Source of the DNA: Acidithiobacillus concretivorus
GTDB lineage: Bacteria > Pseudomonadota > Gammaproteobacteria > Acidithiobacillales > Acidithiobacillaceae
Direction of reading: 5' to 3'
Assembly (NCBI RefSeq): GCF_018853445.1
Contig: NZ_JABELD010000029.1
Span: 1-64,000 of the forward strand
Length of the DNA stretch: 64,000 nt
The position numbers and the translations under genes were made by a program. Of the stretch, positions 46,021 to 57,378 are shown one piece after another (within the stretch, counting starts at the first letter, position 1; each line of letters opens with the position of its first letter). The notes under the pieces were generated by a model. The model worked only from the letters and a program-made list of their open reading frames with translations, made no database searches and was not told where the DNA came from.

Positions 46021-47293
46021 TGGCGTTACGCTGCAGAATCGTGGTATTCCCGACTCCCATCGTTTGTCCGTGTATGCCGGAACCGGTGGTTATGAAGCCT
46101 TGCGCAAGGTCCTCCAGGAACCGATGGCGCCCGAGCAGATTATTGCCGAAATGAAAAAATCCGCTTTGCGCGGGCGCGGTGGCGCTGGTTTCCCGACCGG
46201 ATTGAAATGGAGTTTCATGCCCAAAGGTGTCAGCGGCACGAAATACCTGCTCTGCAATGCCGATGAGGGCGAGCCCGGTACCTGCAAGGATCGGGATATT
46301 ATGCGCTATGAACCGCATCGCCTGATTGAAGGGATGATTATTGGTGCCTATGCCATGGGTGCCACGGCGGGCTACATTTTTATTCGTGGCGAGTTCATTG
46401 AACCCATCAATATTGTCGAGGAAGCGCTGGCTGAAGCCTATGCAACGGGGTATCTCGGCCAGAATATTCTGGGTACCGGTTTTTCCTTCGATTTGTATGT
46501 ATATCGGGGTGCCGGGGCCTACATTTGTGGGGAAGAAACCGCGCTCATGGAAGCCCTGGAAGGCAAAAAAGGCCAGCCGCGCTTCAAGCCACCTTTCCCG
46601 GCCAGTTATGGGCTTTACGGACGTCCTACCACCATCAACAATGTCGAAACTTTCGCCTCGGTGCCGGACATCATCACCAAGGGCGGCGAATGGTTTTTGA
46701 ATCTGGGTAAACCCAATAATGGGGGCACCAAGATTTTTTCAGTCACTGGCCAGGTCCAGAAACCTGGAAATTACGAAGTTCCCATGGGGCTTCCGTTCCG
46801 GGAGCTGCTGGAGATGGCCGGGGGGTTGCGCCCTGGTCGCCAGCTGAAAGCGGTGATTCCCGGTGGAACCAGCACGGCGATGGTGGCTGGAGAAGTGATG
46901 ATGGATGTCACCATGGATTATGACTCCATTTCCAAGGCGGGTTCGGCGTTGGGCGCGGGTTCGGTGATTGTCATGGATGACAGTGTGTGTATGGTCCGTA
47001 CGGTAGAGCGCATTGCCCGTTTTTATATGCATGAGTCCTGTGGTCAATGTACACCCTGCCGCGAAGGCATGGGTTGGTTGTGGCGGGTTATGCATCGCCT
47101 CGAAAACGGTCAGGGTCGGGAAGAAGACCTGCAACTGCTTCTGGATGTGGGTTCGCGGATTGAGGGGCGGACCATTTGCGCCCTGGCAGATGGTGGGGTT
47201 GCGCCCGTGGTGAGTTCCATCAAGCTGTTTCGTGAGGAATATGAATACCACATTGAACACAAAAGCTGCATGATCAGTATGAGGGAGCACTGA
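46010..47293 (+). CDS. nuoF: NADH-quinone oxidoreductase subunit F
   Basis: 427 residues from the ATG at 46010, which follows GGGGAGG. FMN/NADH site [41 protein letters not shown], and [4Fe-4S] N3 ligands in [12 protein letters not shown] plus a later Cys in [10 protein letters not shown]. It oxidises NADH, or reduces NAD+ when the complex runs in reverse as in iron/sulfur oxidisers. Confidence 0.96.
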   Translation: MYVNGVTLQNRGIPDSHRLSVYAGTGGYEALRKVLQEPMAPEQIIAEMKKSALRGRGGAGFPTGLKWSFMPKGVSGTKYLLCNADEGEPGTCKDRDIMRYEPHRLIEGMIIGAYAMGATAGYIFIRGEFIEPINIVEEALAEAYATGYLGQNILGTGFSFDLYVYRGAGAYICGEETALMEALEGKKGQPRFKPPFPASYGLYGRPTTINNVETFASVPDIITKGGEWFLNLGKPNNGGTKIFSVTGQVQKPGNYEVPMGLPFRELLEMAGGLRPGRQLKAVIPGGTSTAMVAGEVMMDVTMDYDSISKAGSALGAGSVIVMDDSVCMVRTVERIARFYMHESCGQCTPCREGMGWLWRVMHRLENGQGREEDLQLLLDVGSRIEGRTICALADGGVAPVVSSIKLFREEYEYHIEHKSCMISMREH

Positions 47294-49641
47294 TGCCACA
47301 TATTGAAATAGACGGACAGCAAATCGAGGTGGCAGCTGGTACCACGATCATGGAGGCCGCCGAGTCTTTAGGGATTTACATTCCTTTTTTCTGCTATCAC
47401 CCGAAACTTTCCGTTGCAGCCAACTGCCGGATGTGTCTGGTGGATGTAGAAAAAGCGCCAAAACCCTTGCCCGCTTGCGCCACCCCGGTGGCCGACGGAA
47501 TGAAAATTGCCACAACTTCGCGCAAAGCGAAAATGGCCCAGCAGGGTGTTCTGGAATTTTTGCTGATCAACCATCCCCTGGATTGTCCGATTTGTGATCA
47601 GGGCGGCGAATGCCCCTTGCAGGACATCACTATGGGCTTTGCCAATCCGCACAGTCATTACAATGAGGAGAAGCGGGTTGTCGAAGACAAGGATATCGGT
47701 CCGCTGATCACTACGGAAATGACCCGCTGTATTCAGTGTACCCGCTGTGTGCGTTTTGGGCAGGAAATTGGTGGCATCAAGGAGCTTGGGGCTACCGGAC
47801 GCGGTGAACACATGGCCATTGGCACTTATGTCGCCAAGGCTGTGAAATCGGAATTATCCGGAAACATGATTGATTTATGTCCGGTGGGTGCGCTGACCAG
47901 CAAGCCCTTCCGCTACAAGGCCCGCTCCTGGGAACTGAAGCACACCCCCGGCATTTGTCCGCATTGTTCCACGGGCTGCAATACCGATGTCCAAAGTCTG
48001 GGCAAGGAAGTACTGCGGGTTTTGCCGCGCAATAATGAAGCCGTCAATGAACAGTGGATTTGTGACAAGGGGCGCTATGCCTACACCGGATTGAATGCGC
48101 CTGATCGGGTGACTAAACCCTTATTGCGCGATTCACAGGGTAAGTGGACGGAAGTCTCCTGGGCAGAAGCCCTGGAAGCGACTCTCGCCGGACTGGAAAA
48201 AGTGCTAGCCCGTCACGGTGCAGACAAGCTGGCCGGACTGATTTCCGGACAGTCCAGTAACGAAGAACTGTTTTTGTTCCAGGCCTTGTTGCGCGGACTG
48301 GGTAGCCCGCATGTGGATCATCGTCTGCATCAGCAGGATTTCCGTGCAGATGCGGCCATGCCTCTTTATCCGGCGCTGAATATGAGTCTGGAAGAACTGG
48401 AAAGAGAACCACTGATTGTGCTTTGTCATGGCTTTACCCGGCACCAGCAGCCGCTGACCAACCATCGCCTCCATAAGGCGGTACTAAACGGCGGCAAGGT
48501 GGTGAGCATTGACAGCATGCGTCAGGATTTCAATTTTCCGGTCACCCAGATGGTTGCCGAGGCGGGTGAAGATCTGGCCTTGTATCAGCAACTCGCGGGG
48601 CATTTTGCCCATGTTCATGAAGAAAAACAGACCGATGCTCTGGTACATTTGGCCCAAGAAATGGCGGCAGCAGATAATCCGCTCATTTTGATTGGCAGTG
48701 CCTTGCTGCATCATCCCCAGGCTGCCGATTTGCTGGCGCAGGTGGAAAGTATTGCCGAGCTGGCGGGTGGGCGGATTGGTTGGCTGGCAGATGAAAGCAA
48801 CAGTGCCGGAGCCTGGCTGAGCGGCTGTGTACCCCAGCGCGCTCCTGGCGGCCACCTGCTGGCAGAGTCCGGTTTACCTGCAGGTGCCTGCTGGAATGCT
48901 GAAATGCAGGGCTTTATTCTTTTCGGAGTAGAGCCGGGTGTGGATAGTCTCGCAGGGGCACAAGCCGTCCAGAATTTGCGCGATGCCGAGTTTGTTTTAA
49001 GTATCAGTCATTTTGGCAACGAAGCCCGGCAGTATGCGGATGTGATATTACCCATGGCCGCGTTTGCCGAGGGTTCAGGTTCTTATGTGAATAATGAAGG
49101 ACGCTGCCAGTCCTTCCGTGCGGCAGTGAAATTACCTGGCGAAGCCCGCCCCGGCTGGAAAATATTGCGGGTATTGGGTGATAGTCTGAAGCTGCCGGAC
49201 TTTCAGTACAATGAACTGAGCGAAGTGAGCGCCGCCTGGCATCATGCCGTGGGCGACTATGGTATGGATATTCCGCCTTTCCATGCTTTTCCAACACTGA
49301 AAGCCGTGCAACCCATACCAGCAGGCGCGTTGTTGCGCCTTGGCGACTGGCCGATTTATCAGGGAGATCCTCTGGTGCGCCGGGCCAAGCCGCTGAGTAC
49401 GCCATTAGTTGCCCGAATGCATCCCGATCAGGCCCGTCAGTCAGGAATTCGGGGTGAGGCAGTAGAAGTCAGTACCGCATCAGGAAAAGTCACTCTGGCC
49501 TTGGATATGGATACGCATATTCCCCTGGGTTGCATCTGGATTCCTCTGGGCTACCCGGAAACTTCGGGATTGGGTGCACCTTATATGCCCTGTTCCGTAG
49601 CAATGGCAGCATTACTGCCGGAAACCCAGAGGGCATCATAA
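47293..49641 (+). CDS. nuoG: NADH-quinone oxidoreductase subunit G
   Basis: 782 residues; start overlaps the nuoF stop (TGATG). The N-terminal [2Fe-2S] domain ([20 protein letters not shown]) is followed by the His-Cys cluster N5 region ([18 protein letters not shown]) and N4 ligands [10 protein letters not shown] with [11 protein letters not shown]. An additional CPHCSTGC plus a Cys 28 residues later (WICDKG) gives the C-x2-C-x3-C-x27-C pattern of cluster N7. The rest is a molybdopterin-oxidoreductase-like domain without obvious cofactor residues. Confidence 0.95.
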   Translation: MPHIEIDGQQIEVAAGTTIMEAAESLGIYIPFFCYHPKLSVAANCRMCLVDVEKAPKPLPACATPVADGMKIATTSRKAKMAQQGVLEFLLINHPLDCPICDQGGECPLQDITMGFANPHSHYNEEKRVVEDKDIGPLITTEMTRCIQCTRCVRFGQEIGGIKELGATGRGEHMAIGTYVAKAVKSELSGNMIDLCPVGALTSKPFRYKARSWELKHTPGICPHCSTGCNTDVQSLGKEVLRVLPRNNEAVNEQWICDKGRYAYTGLNAPDRVTKPLLRDSQGKWTEVSWAEALEATLAGLEKVLARHGADKLAGLISGQSSNEELFLFQALLRGLGSPHVDHRLHQQDFRADAAMPLYPALNMSLEELEREPLIVLCHGFTRHQQPLTNHRLHKAVLNGGKVVSIDSMRQDFNFPVTQMVAEAGEDLALYQQLAGHFAHVHEEKQTDALVHLAQEMAAADNPLILIGSALLHHPQAADLLAQVESIAELAGGRIGWLADESNSAGAWLSGCVPQRAPGGHLLAESGLPAGACWNAEMQGFILFGVEPGVDSLAGAQAVQNLRDAEFVLSISHFGNEARQYADVILPMAAFAEGSGSYVNNEGRCQSFRAAVKLPGEARPGWKILRVLGDSLKLPDFQYNELSEVSAAWHHAVGDYGMDIPPFHAFPTLKAVQPIPAGALLRLGDWPIYQGDPLVRRAKPLSTPLVARMHPDQARQSGIRGEAVEVSTASGKVTLALDMDTHIPLGCIWIPLGYPETSGLGAPYMPCSVAMAALLPETQRAS

Positions 49642-50666
49642 TGCATGATTTTTATCATAGCGGCTGGTGGGCGGTCATCTGGTCGATTATCAAAATTGTT
49701 ATTGTGGTGGTGCCGTTATTGCTGGGTGTGGCTTACCTGACACTGGCAGAACGCAAGGTCATTGGTTACATGCAGGTACGTCTGGGACCCAACCGGGTGG
49801 GTTTCAGAGGTTCGCTGCAGCCTATTGCCGATGCGCTGAAGCTGATGTTTAAGGAAGTCATCATTCCCACCAGTGCCAATCGCTTTCTGTTTTTGGCGGC
49901 GCCGGTACTGGCGTTTGTCCCCGCCCTGCTGGTCTGGGCGGCAGTGCCTTTCGGGCCGGATGTGGCTATCTCCAACATGAACGCCGGTTTGCTGTACGTG
50001 CTGGCGATTGCCGGGCTGGGCGTGTACGGCATTATCGTGGCGGGCTGGGCTTCTAATTCCAAGTATGCGTTTCTGGGTGCCATGCGTGCCGCCGCACAAC
50101 TGGTTGCTTACGAAATCGCCATGGGTTTTGCCCTGGTCGGGGTATTGATGTTGGCCCAGACCCTGAATCTGAGCAAAATTGTCGAGGCCCAGGCCGGTGG
50201 CGGATTCTGGTCCTGGTACTGGTTGCCCCTTTTCCCGTTTTTTCTGGTGTATTTTATATCCGGTGTGGCGGAAACCAACCGCGCACCTTTTGACGTAGCG
50301 GAAGGCGAGTCGGAAATTGTCGCCGGTTTCCATGTAGAATATTCGGGAATGGCTTTCGCCCTGTTTTTCCTGGCGGAATATGCCAACATGATTTTTGTGT
50401 CGTTGTTGACGACGGTCCTGTTTCTGGGCGGTTGGTATGCACCCATCAACACACCATTATTGACCTGGATACCTGGCCTGGTCTGGTTGCTGCTCAAAAC
50501 CGCTTTTCTGCTATATGTGTTTTTGTGGATTCGTGCGACATTTCCACGCTATCGCTATGACCAGATCATGCGCCTGGGCTGGAAAGTGTTCATTCCGGTA
50601 ACCATTGCCTGGATTGTGGTAGTGGGTATTGCCCTGGAAACACCCATGCGTGCCATTCTGCGCTGA
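49641..50666 (+). CDS. nuoH: NADH-quinone oxidoreductase subunit H
   Basis: 341 residues from the ATG at 49641 that shares a base with the nuoG stop. About eight membrane helices. [35 protein letters not shown] (quinone-channel loop) and [26 protein letters not shown] are hallmark conserved loops. It links the peripheral arm to the proton-pumping arm. Confidence 0.96.
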   Translation: MHDFYHSGWWAVIWSIIKIVIVVVPLLLGVAYLTLAERKVIGYMQVRLGPNRVGFRGSLQPIADALKLMFKEVIIPTSANRFLFLAAPVLAFVPALLVWAAVPFGPDVAISNMNAGLLYVLAIAGLGVYGIIVAGWASNSKYAFLGAMRAAAQLVAYEIAMGFALVGVLMLAQTLNLSKIVEAQAGGGFWSWYWLPLFPFFLVYFISGVAETNRAPFDVAEGESEIVAGFHVEYSGMAFALFFLAEYANMIFVSLLTTVLFLGGWYAPINTPLLTWIPGLVWLLLKTAFLLYVFLWIRATFPRYRYDQIMRLGWKVFIPVTIAWIVVVGIALETPMRAILR

Positions 50667-50676
50667 GGAGAACAAT

Positions 50677-51168
50677 ATGCAAATTCGCCCAAAGCAGTGG
50701 TTCAAGACTTTTTTCCTGACGGAAATGCTGCGCGGTATGCAGCTGACTGGCCGGTATTTTTTTGCTCGCAAAATTACCGTGCAGTATCCCGAAGAACAAA
50801 CTCCCCAGTCTCCGCGTTTTCGGGGGCTGCATGCCCTGCGTCGTTATGAAAACGGTGAAGAACGCTGTATCGCCTGTAAATTATGTGAAGCCGTTTGTCC
50901 GGCATTGGCGATCACCATTGAAAGTGAACAACGCAATGATGGAACCCGACGCACTACCCGTTATGACATTGATCTGAGCAAGTGCATTTTTTGTGGTCTT
51001 TGTGAAGAATCCTGCCCGGTGGATTCCATTGTCGAAAGTCGGGTGCTGTCCTATCACGGCGAAATTCGTGGTGATCTGATTTATACCAAGGATATGCTGC
51101 TCGCTAATGGTGATCGCCTGGAAGCAGAATTGGCAGCGGATCGCGAAGCAGACCGCGCATATCGTTGA
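50677..51168 (+). CDS. nuoI: NADH-quinone oxidoreductase subunit I
   Basis: 163 residues from the ATG at 50677 preceded by GAGGAG. Two 4Fe-4S ferredoxin motifs: [12 protein letters not shown] (N6a) and [12 protein letters not shown] (N6b). [21 protein letters not shown] is the family lead-in. It carries electrons from NuoG to NuoB. It ends 16 bases before nuoJ. Confidence 0.96.
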   Translation: MQIRPKQWFKTFFLTEMLRGMQLTGRYFFARKITVQYPEEQTPQSPRFRGLHALRRYENGEERCIACKLCEAVCPALAITIESEQRNDGTRRTTRYDIDLSKCIFCGLCEESCPVDSIVESRVLSYHGEIRGDLIYTKDMLLANGDRLEAELAADREADRAYR

Positions 51169-51184
51169 CAGGAAAATAATTATT

Positions 51185-51781
51185 ATGATCATAACCACCA
51201 TCCTTTTTTACCTTTTTTCGGCGATATTGCTGGGTTCTGCGACAGCGGTCATCACGGCAAGAAATCCGGTATATGCGTCTCTTTTCCTGGTGCTGGCGTT
51301 TTTTAATGCTGCCGCCCTGTTTATTTTGCTGGGCGCCGAATTTTTGGGTCTGATCCTGATTCTGGTTTATGTGGGCGCGGTCATGGTGCTTTTCCTGTTT
51401 GTGGTGATGATGCTCGATATTAATTTGACCCGTCTCAAGGAAGGGTTTTTGAGTTATCTGCCGCTGGGGCTGGCCATTGCCATTTTGGGCGTGCTGGAAC
51501 TGGCCGTGGTTTTCTGGACTTCGCCCTTGGGCCATATTCCTGCTCCGGGTCCTATTCCTGCCAATGCAGATAATACCCGCGCCCTGGGCGTATTGCTTTA
51601 CACCCATTATTTATATCCATTTGAAATTGCAGCAGTGATTTTGCTGGTTGCGATTATTGCGGCGATTGCCCTGACCTTGCGGCGGCGCCAAGGCACTAAA
51701 ACCCAGAGTATTGATGTGCAAATGGCAGTGCGTGCCAAAGATCGCATCAGCCTGGTGAATTTGCGGGGGCCAGAACAATGA
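51185..51781 (+). CDS. nuoJ: NADH-quinone oxidoreductase subunit J
   Basis: 198 residues from the ATG at 51185. Five hydrophobic helices; helix 3 [26 protein letters not shown] is the conserved pi-bulge helix of NuoJ. The C-terminal tail is hydrophilic ([24 protein letters not shown]), somewhat longer than average. It overlaps nuoK by four bases (ATGA). Confidence 0.93.
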   Translation: MIITTILFYLFSAILLGSATAVITARNPVYASLFLVLAFFNAAALFILLGAEFLGLILILVYVGAVMVLFLFVVMMLDINLTRLKEGFLSYLPLGLAIAILGVLELAVVFWTSPLGHIPAPGPIPANADNTRALGVLLYTHYLYPFEIAAVILLVAIIAAIALTLRRRQGTKTQSIDVQMAVRAKDRISLVNLRGPEQ

Positions 51782-52098
51782 TGATGGGTGGACAACCAAC
51801 GCTCGCCGCTTATCTGATACTCGGAGCTCTCCTGTTTTCCATCGGTGTGGTGGGGATTTTCCTGAACCGCAAAAACGTGATTATTTTGCTGATGGCCATT
51901 GAATTACTGCTGCTGGCGGTGAATATCAATCTGGTGGCCTTTTCCCGCTATCTGGGTAATCTCGAAGGGCAGGTTTTTGTGTTTTTCATCCTGACGGTAG
52001 CTGCTGCTGAAGCGGCCATTGGTCTGGCCATTCTGGTGGTTTACTTCCGGAACCGCCGGAGTATCAACGTAGAAGATATTGACGAGTTGAGAGGCTGA
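51778..52098 (+). CDS. nuoK: NADH-quinone oxidoreductase subunit K
   Basis: 106 residues, three helices. It has the two conserved membrane glutamates: one in [20 protein letters not shown] and one in [15 protein letters not shown], which are part of the proton path. ATGATG at the start gives two or three possible methionines. It lies one base before nuoL. Confidence 0.95.
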   Translation: MMMGGQPTLAAYLILGALLFSIGVVGIFLNRKNVIILLMAIELLLLAVNINLVAFSRYLGNLEGQVFVFFILTVAAAEAAIGLAILVVYFRNRRSINVEDIDELRG

Positions 52099-52099
52099 T

Positions 52100-54082
52100 A
52101 TGTGGGTTTTTGACTGGTTGAACGCCTTTCCGCCTCTCCTTGTGTACCTGATTATTCCATTGGCACCGCTGGCTGGCTCTCTGGTGGCGGGTTTTGGCGG
52201 CTGGAAGCTGCAGGAACAAGCGCACTGGGCGCCCTTGGCGGGGGTTGCGGTCTCTTTTTATCTGGCCCTGGCGGTACTGTTTCAGACCCTGCATGGTGTC
52301 GATTTTTACGGCAATATCTATACATGGGCGGTGCTCGGCCATCTGCAAGTTCCCATTGGGTTTGATGTGGACAGCCTGACCGCGCTGATGCTGGTGGTGG
52401 TGACCTTTGTGTCGCTTTGTGTGCATTTGTACACCATAGGCTACATGCATGGTGATCCTGGTTATGCCCGCTTTTTCAGTTATATTTCCCTGTTCACTTT
52501 CAGCATGATCATGCTGGTGATGAGCAACAATTTTCTGCAGTTGTTTTTTGGCTGGGAAGCGGTGGGTCTGGTTTCCTATCTGCTCATCGGTTTCTGGTTC
52601 CAGCGCGAAAGCGCCAATGTCGCCGCCCTGAAGGCATTTATTGTCAATCGGGTCGGTGATTTCGGTTTTCTGATTGGTATTGCCGCTATTTATCATTACT
52701 GCGGCAGTCTCGATTACCGCACCGTATTTGCCATGGTGCCCCATCTGGTCGGCCAGACCGTGGAAATTATTCCCGGACATCCCTGGAATGTACTGACCTG
52801 GATTGCCTTGCTGCTGTTTATCGGTGCCATGGGCAAATCAGCTCAGGTGCCGCTCCATGTCTGGCTCCCGGAATCCATGGAAGGCCCAACCCCCATTTCG
52901 GCGCTGATTCACGCGGCGACCATGGTTACTGCCGGGATTTTCATGGTGGCCCGGATGTCGCCCATTTATGAACAGTCAGCCACAGCGTTGACCGTGATTT
53001 TGTTGATTGGCTCTATTACCGCCTTGTTCATGGGGCTGATCGGCCTGGTGCAAAATGACATCAAGCGCATTATTGCCTACTCGACCCTTTCCCAGTTGGG
53101 ATACATGACGGCTGCACTGGGGGCTTCGGCCTTTTCAGCGGCTATTTTTCACCTCATGACCCATGCTTTTTTCAAAGCGTTGCTGTTCCTGGCGGCGGGT
53201 TCGGTGATTCATGCCATGGCCAATGAGCAGGACATCCGCAAAATGGGCGGCTTGCGCAAGGCCATGCCCATCACGTACATCACCTTTCTGATTGGTGGCC
53301 TCGCGCTGTCGGGTATTCCGCCCTTTGCCGGATTTTTCAGCAAGGATCTGATTATCGAAGCCGTGGGCATCTCTACTTTGCCAGGAGCCGGTTGGGCAGA
53401 GTTCATGCTGGTTGCGGGGGCCTTTGTCACGGCTCTATATACTTTCCGTATGTTTTTCATGGTGTTTCACGGTACACCGCGCATGGATCCCTACACCCGG
53501 GATCATCTGCATGAGTCACCCTGGGTGATTACGGTGCCACTCATTGCATTGGCTATTCCTGCGGCATATGCCGGTTGGGCGTACATCGGTCCGGTAGGCT
53601 TGGGGCATTTTCTCGATTCTTCGCTGGTTATTGCTCCGCAGTTCAACACCATCGGTGAAATTGCCGCGCATTGGCAGGGCGCTGCTGTCTTTCTTGTGCA
53701 TGGTCTGGAAGCCTGGCCCTTCTGGTTGGCCGTGGCGGGTATTGTCTGTGCTGCCTACTTTTATGCCTGGAATGCGGGGTTACCCGAATGGCTCAGCCGT
53801 ATCCTCAGTCCGGCAGTCTGGTTGCTGGAGAGTAAATATGGTTTTGACGCTTTCAATAATACGGTTCTGGTACGCGGTGTTATTCAGTTTGGACGGTTGT
53901 TCTGGCATGTTGGCGACGAAAAACTGATTGACGGCCTGATGGTTAATGGCACCGCTTTCGGCATCGGCAAGTTGGCATTGTCCTGGCGTAAAGTGCAAAC
54001 GGGATACATTTATCATTATGCTTTCGCCATGATTATCGGGTTGATTTTATTCATGACATATTTTGTGATCTGGAAGGGGTAG
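52100..54082 (+). CDS. nuoL: NADH-quinone oxidoreductase subunit L
   Basis: 660 residues, antiporter-like subunit with about 16 helices. Signature segments are LFFGWEAVGLVSYLLIGFWF (conserved Glu), GAMGKSAQVPLHVWLPESMEGPTPISALIHAATMVTAG (conserved Lys) and KRIIAYSTLSQLGYM. The C-terminal lateral helix region (about 560-620) spans the membrane arm. It pumps protons at the distal end of the complex. Confidence 0.96.
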   Translation: MWVFDWLNAFPPLLVYLIIPLAPLAGSLVAGFGGWKLQEQAHWAPLAGVAVSFYLALAVLFQTLHGVDFYGNIYTWAVLGHLQVPIGFDVDSLTALMLVVVTFVSLCVHLYTIGYMHGDPGYARFFSYISLFTFSMIMLVMSNNFLQLFFGWEAVGLVSYLLIGFWFQRESANVAALKAFIVNRVGDFGFLIGIAAIYHYCGSLDYRTVFAMVPHLVGQTVEIIPGHPWNVLTWIALLLFIGAMGKSAQVPLHVWLPESMEGPTPISALIHAATMVTAGIFMVARMSPIYEQSATALTVILLIGSITALFMGLIGLVQNDIKRIIAYSTLSQLGYMTAALGASAFSAAIFHLMTHAFFKALLFLAAGSVIHAMANEQDIRKMGGLRKAMPITYITFLIGGLALSGIPPFAGFFSKDLIIEAVGISTLPGAGWAEFMLVAGAFVTALYTFRMFFMVFHGTPRMDPYTRDHLHESPWVITVPLIALAIPAAYAGWAYIGPVGLGHFLDSSLVIAPQFNTIGEIAAHWQGAAVFLVHGLEAWPFWLAVAGIVCAAYFYAWNAGLPEWLSRILSPAVWLLESKYGFDAFNNTVLVRGVIQFGRLFWHVGDEKLIDGLMVNGTAFGIGKLALSWRKVQTGYIYHYAFAMIIGLILFMTYFVIWKG

Positions 54083-54088
54083 GCACTG

Positions 54089-55570
54089 ATGAACGCTTCG
54101 CTCCTCAGCTATTCTATCTGGATACCCATCGTCGGCGGCCTGCTGGTTCTGGCCGTTGGAGATCGCCGTGCGGCGATGGCGCGTTGGTTGGCCCTGATTG
54201 TGTCCTTGCTGGCGTTTGCCGTTACCATTCCCCTCTATACGGGTTTTGATACGCACACTGCGGCCATGCAATTCAGTGAGCGGGTTTCGTGGATTCCTTC
54301 CCTGAATATTTACTATCACCTCGGTGTGGATGGTATATCCCTGTGGTTTATATTGCTGACCAGCTTTTTGACCGTGCTGGTGGTCATCAGCTCCTGGCGT
54401 AATGTCCAGACCCGGGTTGCCCAATTTATGGCGGCTTTCCTGATTATGGAAGGCATGATGATTGGCGTGTTCTGCGCTCTTGATGCCATTCTTTTTTATG
54501 TATTCTGGGAAGCCATGCTGATTCCGATGTTCCTGATTATCGGCGTCTGGGGTGGACCACGACGGGTGTATGCCACCATCAAGTTTTTTCTGTATACCTT
54601 CCTGGGTTCCGTGTTGATGCTGGTGGCTTTGTTGTACCTGTATTTTCACAGCGGCAACAGTTTCGACTTGCTGGTTTATCAGCATACCCCCCTGGGAATG
54701 ACGGCGCAGATTCTCATTTTTATTGCCTTTTTTGTGGCGTTTGCCGTAAAAATTCCCATGTGGCCAGTACATACCTGGTTACCAGATGCCCACGTGGAGG
54801 CGCCTACCGCCGGATCGGTGGTGCTGGCCGCTATCATGCTGAAAATGGGGGCCTACGGTTTTCTGCGACTGAGTCTGCCCATTGTTCCGGATGCCAGCCA
54901 CAAACTCGCCTGGCTGATGATTCTGCTTTCCCTGATCGCCATTATTTACGTGGCGCTGGTGGCTATTGTTCAGGAAGACATGAAAAAACTGGTGGCGTAC
55001 TCCTCCATTGCCCACATGGGTTTTGTGACGCTGGGCTTTTTCGTGTTTGATAGCGTAGCCATTGAAGGCAGTATTATTCAGATGCTCTCTCACGGCTTTA
55101 TCAGTGCCGCCATGTTCCTCTGCATCGGCGTACTGTATGACCGTATGCATACCCGGAATATCAAAGCCTATGGAGGGGTCGCCAACGTCATGCCGATATT
55201 TGCGGCGTTGATGATGTTATTCGCCATGGGTAATGTGGGTTTGCCGGGGACCTCCGGTTTTGTGGGTGAGTTTATGGTGGTGCTCGGCACTTATCAGGTG
55301 AATCCGTGGTACGCGATTCTTGCCGCTACTGGCTTGATTACAGGTGCCAGTTACACCCTGTGGCTGTTCAAACGCGCTATTTTTGGTGGAATTGTGCACC
55401 CCGAGGTGGCCGCCCTGAAAGATCTCGATGCCCGCGAAATGCTGGTGCTTGGGACACTGGCGGCGTTCACCCTGCTCTTGGGCGTATGGCCCGCACCTTT
55501 CCTTGATATCGTACATACTTCGGTACAGCATCTGGTGGCGCAGGTAGCTGTTTCGAAAATTCCGGCGTAG
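54089..55570 (+). CDS. nuoM: NADH-quinone oxidoreductase subunit M
   Basis: 493 residues, antiporter-like. FYVFWEAMLIPMFLIIGVWGG holds the key Glu, VKIPMWPVHTWLPDAHVEAPTAGSVVLAAIMLKMGAYG the key Lys and His, and KKLVAYSSIAHMGFVTLG is conserved. Six bases after nuoL. Confidence 0.96.
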   Translation: MNASLLSYSIWIPIVGGLLVLAVGDRRAAMARWLALIVSLLAFAVTIPLYTGFDTHTAAMQFSERVSWIPSLNIYYHLGVDGISLWFILLTSFLTVLVVISSWRNVQTRVAQFMAAFLIMEGMMIGVFCALDAILFYVFWEAMLIPMFLIIGVWGGPRRVYATIKFFLYTFLGSVLMLVALLYLYFHSGNSFDLLVYQHTPLGMTAQILIFIAFFVAFAVKIPMWPVHTWLPDAHVEAPTAGSVVLAAIMLKMGAYGFLRLSLPIVPDASHKLAWLMILLSLIAIIYVALVAIVQEDMKKLVAYSSIAHMGFVTLGFFVFDSVAIEGSIIQMLSHGFISAAMFLCIGVLYDRMHTRNIKAYGGVANVMPIFAALMMLFAMGNVGLPGTSGFVGEFMVVLGTYQVNPWYAILAATGLITGASYTLWLFKRAIFGGIVHPEVAALKDLDAREMLVLGTLAAFTLLLGVWPAPFLDIVHTSVQHLVAQVAVSKIPA

Positions 55571-55583
55571 AAGGACTCTGCCT

Positions 55584-57029
55584 ATGAATGCTTTTCTGCT
55601 GCATTGGACTTTTGCCATACCGGAAATCTGGGTGTTGATCATGGCCTGCGTGGTGTTGCTGGCGGATTTGTACCTGGGCGAACGACTGCGGGACGTAGCT
55701 CCGGTATTGACCGTACTGACGCTGCTGGGTGCAGCGGTGCTGACCTTTTTTGAATTGGGACAAAGTGGTACGACTTTCGCCGGTTTGCTGGTGCTGGATC
55801 CGTTTACCAATGTGGCCGAATTGTTCAGCTATCTGGCCGTATTGATGGTGGTGCTCTATTCGCGACGTTATTTGATGGATCGTGGCATATACCGGGGCGA
55901 AATCTACGTGTTGCTGCTTTTTGCCCTCTTGGGTGTCATGGTGATGGTCTCGGGCGCAAACCTGCTGAGCATCTATCTGGGGCTGGAGCTTTTGGCGCTG
56001 AGTCAATATGCGCTGGTTGCCTTCAATCGCGACAGCCTGGTCGCAACCGAAGCAGGGCTGAAATATTTTGTTCTGGGTGCGCTGGCTTCGGGTTTGCTGC
56101 TTTACGGTATGTCGCTGCTCTACGGACTGACAGGAACCCTGGAGGTTCGCCATATTGCTGCAGCACTGGTGAATGTCACCAGCAGTAATCTGATTCTGGT
56201 ATTTGCTCTGGTCTTTATCGTGGCGGGTATTGCTTTCAAGCTCGGCGCAGCCCCCTTTCACATGTGGTTGCCGGATGTGTATCAGGGCGCCCCCACGGTG
56301 GTAACGACCTTTCTCGCCTCGGCACCTAAAATCGGCGCGTTTGCCCTGATTATTCGCCTTTTGGTAGATGGTGGGTACGGCATGCTGGAATCCTGGCAGC
56401 AGATATTTATTGCCCTGACATTGGTGTCTCTGCTGGTAGGTAACCTGATTGCCATTGCCCAACAGAATCTAAAACGGATGCTGGCCTACTCAACCGTAGG
56501 GCATGTGGGTTTTCTTTCCCTGGGCATAGTTGCGGGGACAGAAGCTGGTTTTGCCAGCGCATTTTTCTACACCATTGTTTATGTGCTGATGTCTCTGGCC
56601 GGTTTCGGGATGATTCTGCTCCTCACCCGGGCGGGTTTTGAAGCCGATCGCATTGATGATTTCAAGGGATTATCGCAGCGCAAACCCTGGTATGCCTTTT
56701 TGATGCTCATCATCATGTTTTCCATGGCGGGTGTTCCGCCGACGGTGGGTTTTTATGCCAAGCTGGCGGTGTTCCAGGCCGTCATTGCAGCGGGTTATGT
56801 GTGGTTGGCGGTGATCGGCGTATTGTTGGCAGTAATTGGGGCTTTCTATTATTTGCGGGTCGTTAAAGTCATGTATTTTGATGCCCCTGAACCGGAAAGT
56901 GAGCCGATCGTGCGCGATGATCTTGCAAGTGCTACCCTCAGTATCAACAGTCTGGCTTTGCTGGTTCTGGGGATTGTTCCCGGACCGCTGATGGCCTTCT
57001 GTTTTTATGCCATGCAGGGAGTGATTTGA
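55584..57029 (+). CDS. nuoN: NADH-quinone oxidoreductase subunit N
   Basis: 481 residues, antiporter-like. LLSIYLGLELLALSQYALVAF, FKLGAAPFHMWLPDVYQGAPTVVTTFLASAPKIGAF and KRMLAYSTVGHVGFLSLGI are the diagnostic stretches. It is the last canonical complex I gene; its stop overlaps the ATG of the DUF2818 gene. Confidence 0.96.
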   Translation: MNAFLLHWTFAIPEIWVLIMACVVLLADLYLGERLRDVAPVLTVLTLLGAAVLTFFELGQSGTTFAGLLVLDPFTNVAELFSYLAVLMVVLYSRRYLMDRGIYRGEIYVLLLFALLGVMVMVSGANLLSIYLGLELLALSQYALVAFNRDSLVATEAGLKYFVLGALASGLLLYGMSLLYGLTGTLEVRHIAAALVNVTSSNLILVFALVFIVAGIAFKLGAAPFHMWLPDVYQGAPTVVTTFLASAPKIGAFALIIRLLVDGGYGMLESWQQIFIALTLVSLLVGNLIAIAQQNLKRMLAYSTVGHVGFLSLGIVAGTEAGFASAFFYTIVYVLMSLAGFGMILLLTRAGFEADRIDDFKGLSQRKPWYAFLMLIIMFSMAGVPPTVGFYAKLAVFQAVIAAGYVWLAVIGVLLAVIGAFYYLRVVKVMYFDAPEPESEPIVRDDLASATLSINSLALLVLGIVPGPLMAFCFYAMQGVI

Positions 57030-57343
57030 TGGATATGCATAATTGGGTACTGCTTTATATATTACTGGCTTTTGTGGCAGCGAATTTACCTTGGCTGAGT
57101 AATCGCCTGTTTTTTATCCGCCCGGTTGCGGAAGGCAAGGCCCTGCAGTGGTACCTGCTGGAGTGGTTGGTGATGTACTTCATTGTGGGACTGATCGGCA
57201 TGGCTATTGAAAACGGTCTGGATGGTAGCCTTCATGCCCAGGGTTGGGAATTTTATGTGATTGCCCTGTGCATGTTTGCCGTTTTTGCCATACCGGGTTT
57301 CATCTGGCGCTTTAACGTGCTGCCGATGTTGCGTAGATCTTGA
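57029..57343 (+). CDS. DUF2818 membrane protein linked to complex I
   Basis: 104 residues from the ATG at 57029, overlapping the nuoN stop (TGATG) with GGAG eight bases upstream. Three membrane helices: about 5-22 (WVLLYILLAFVAANLPWL), 43-62 and 75-95, with NRLFFIRPV after the first. The family is found directly after nuoN in beta-proteobacteria and some related groups. This fixed position suggests an accessory or assembly factor of complex I; no function is known to me. Confidence 0.8.
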   Translation: MDMHNWVLLYILLAFVAANLPWLSNRLFFIRPVAEGKALQWYLLEWLVMYFIVGLIGMAIENGLDGSLHAQGWEFYVIALCMFAVFAIPGFIWRFNVLPMLRRS

Positions 57344-57378
57344 CCGGAGCCCGCGTAATGGGTACATTTGCGGGCTGC

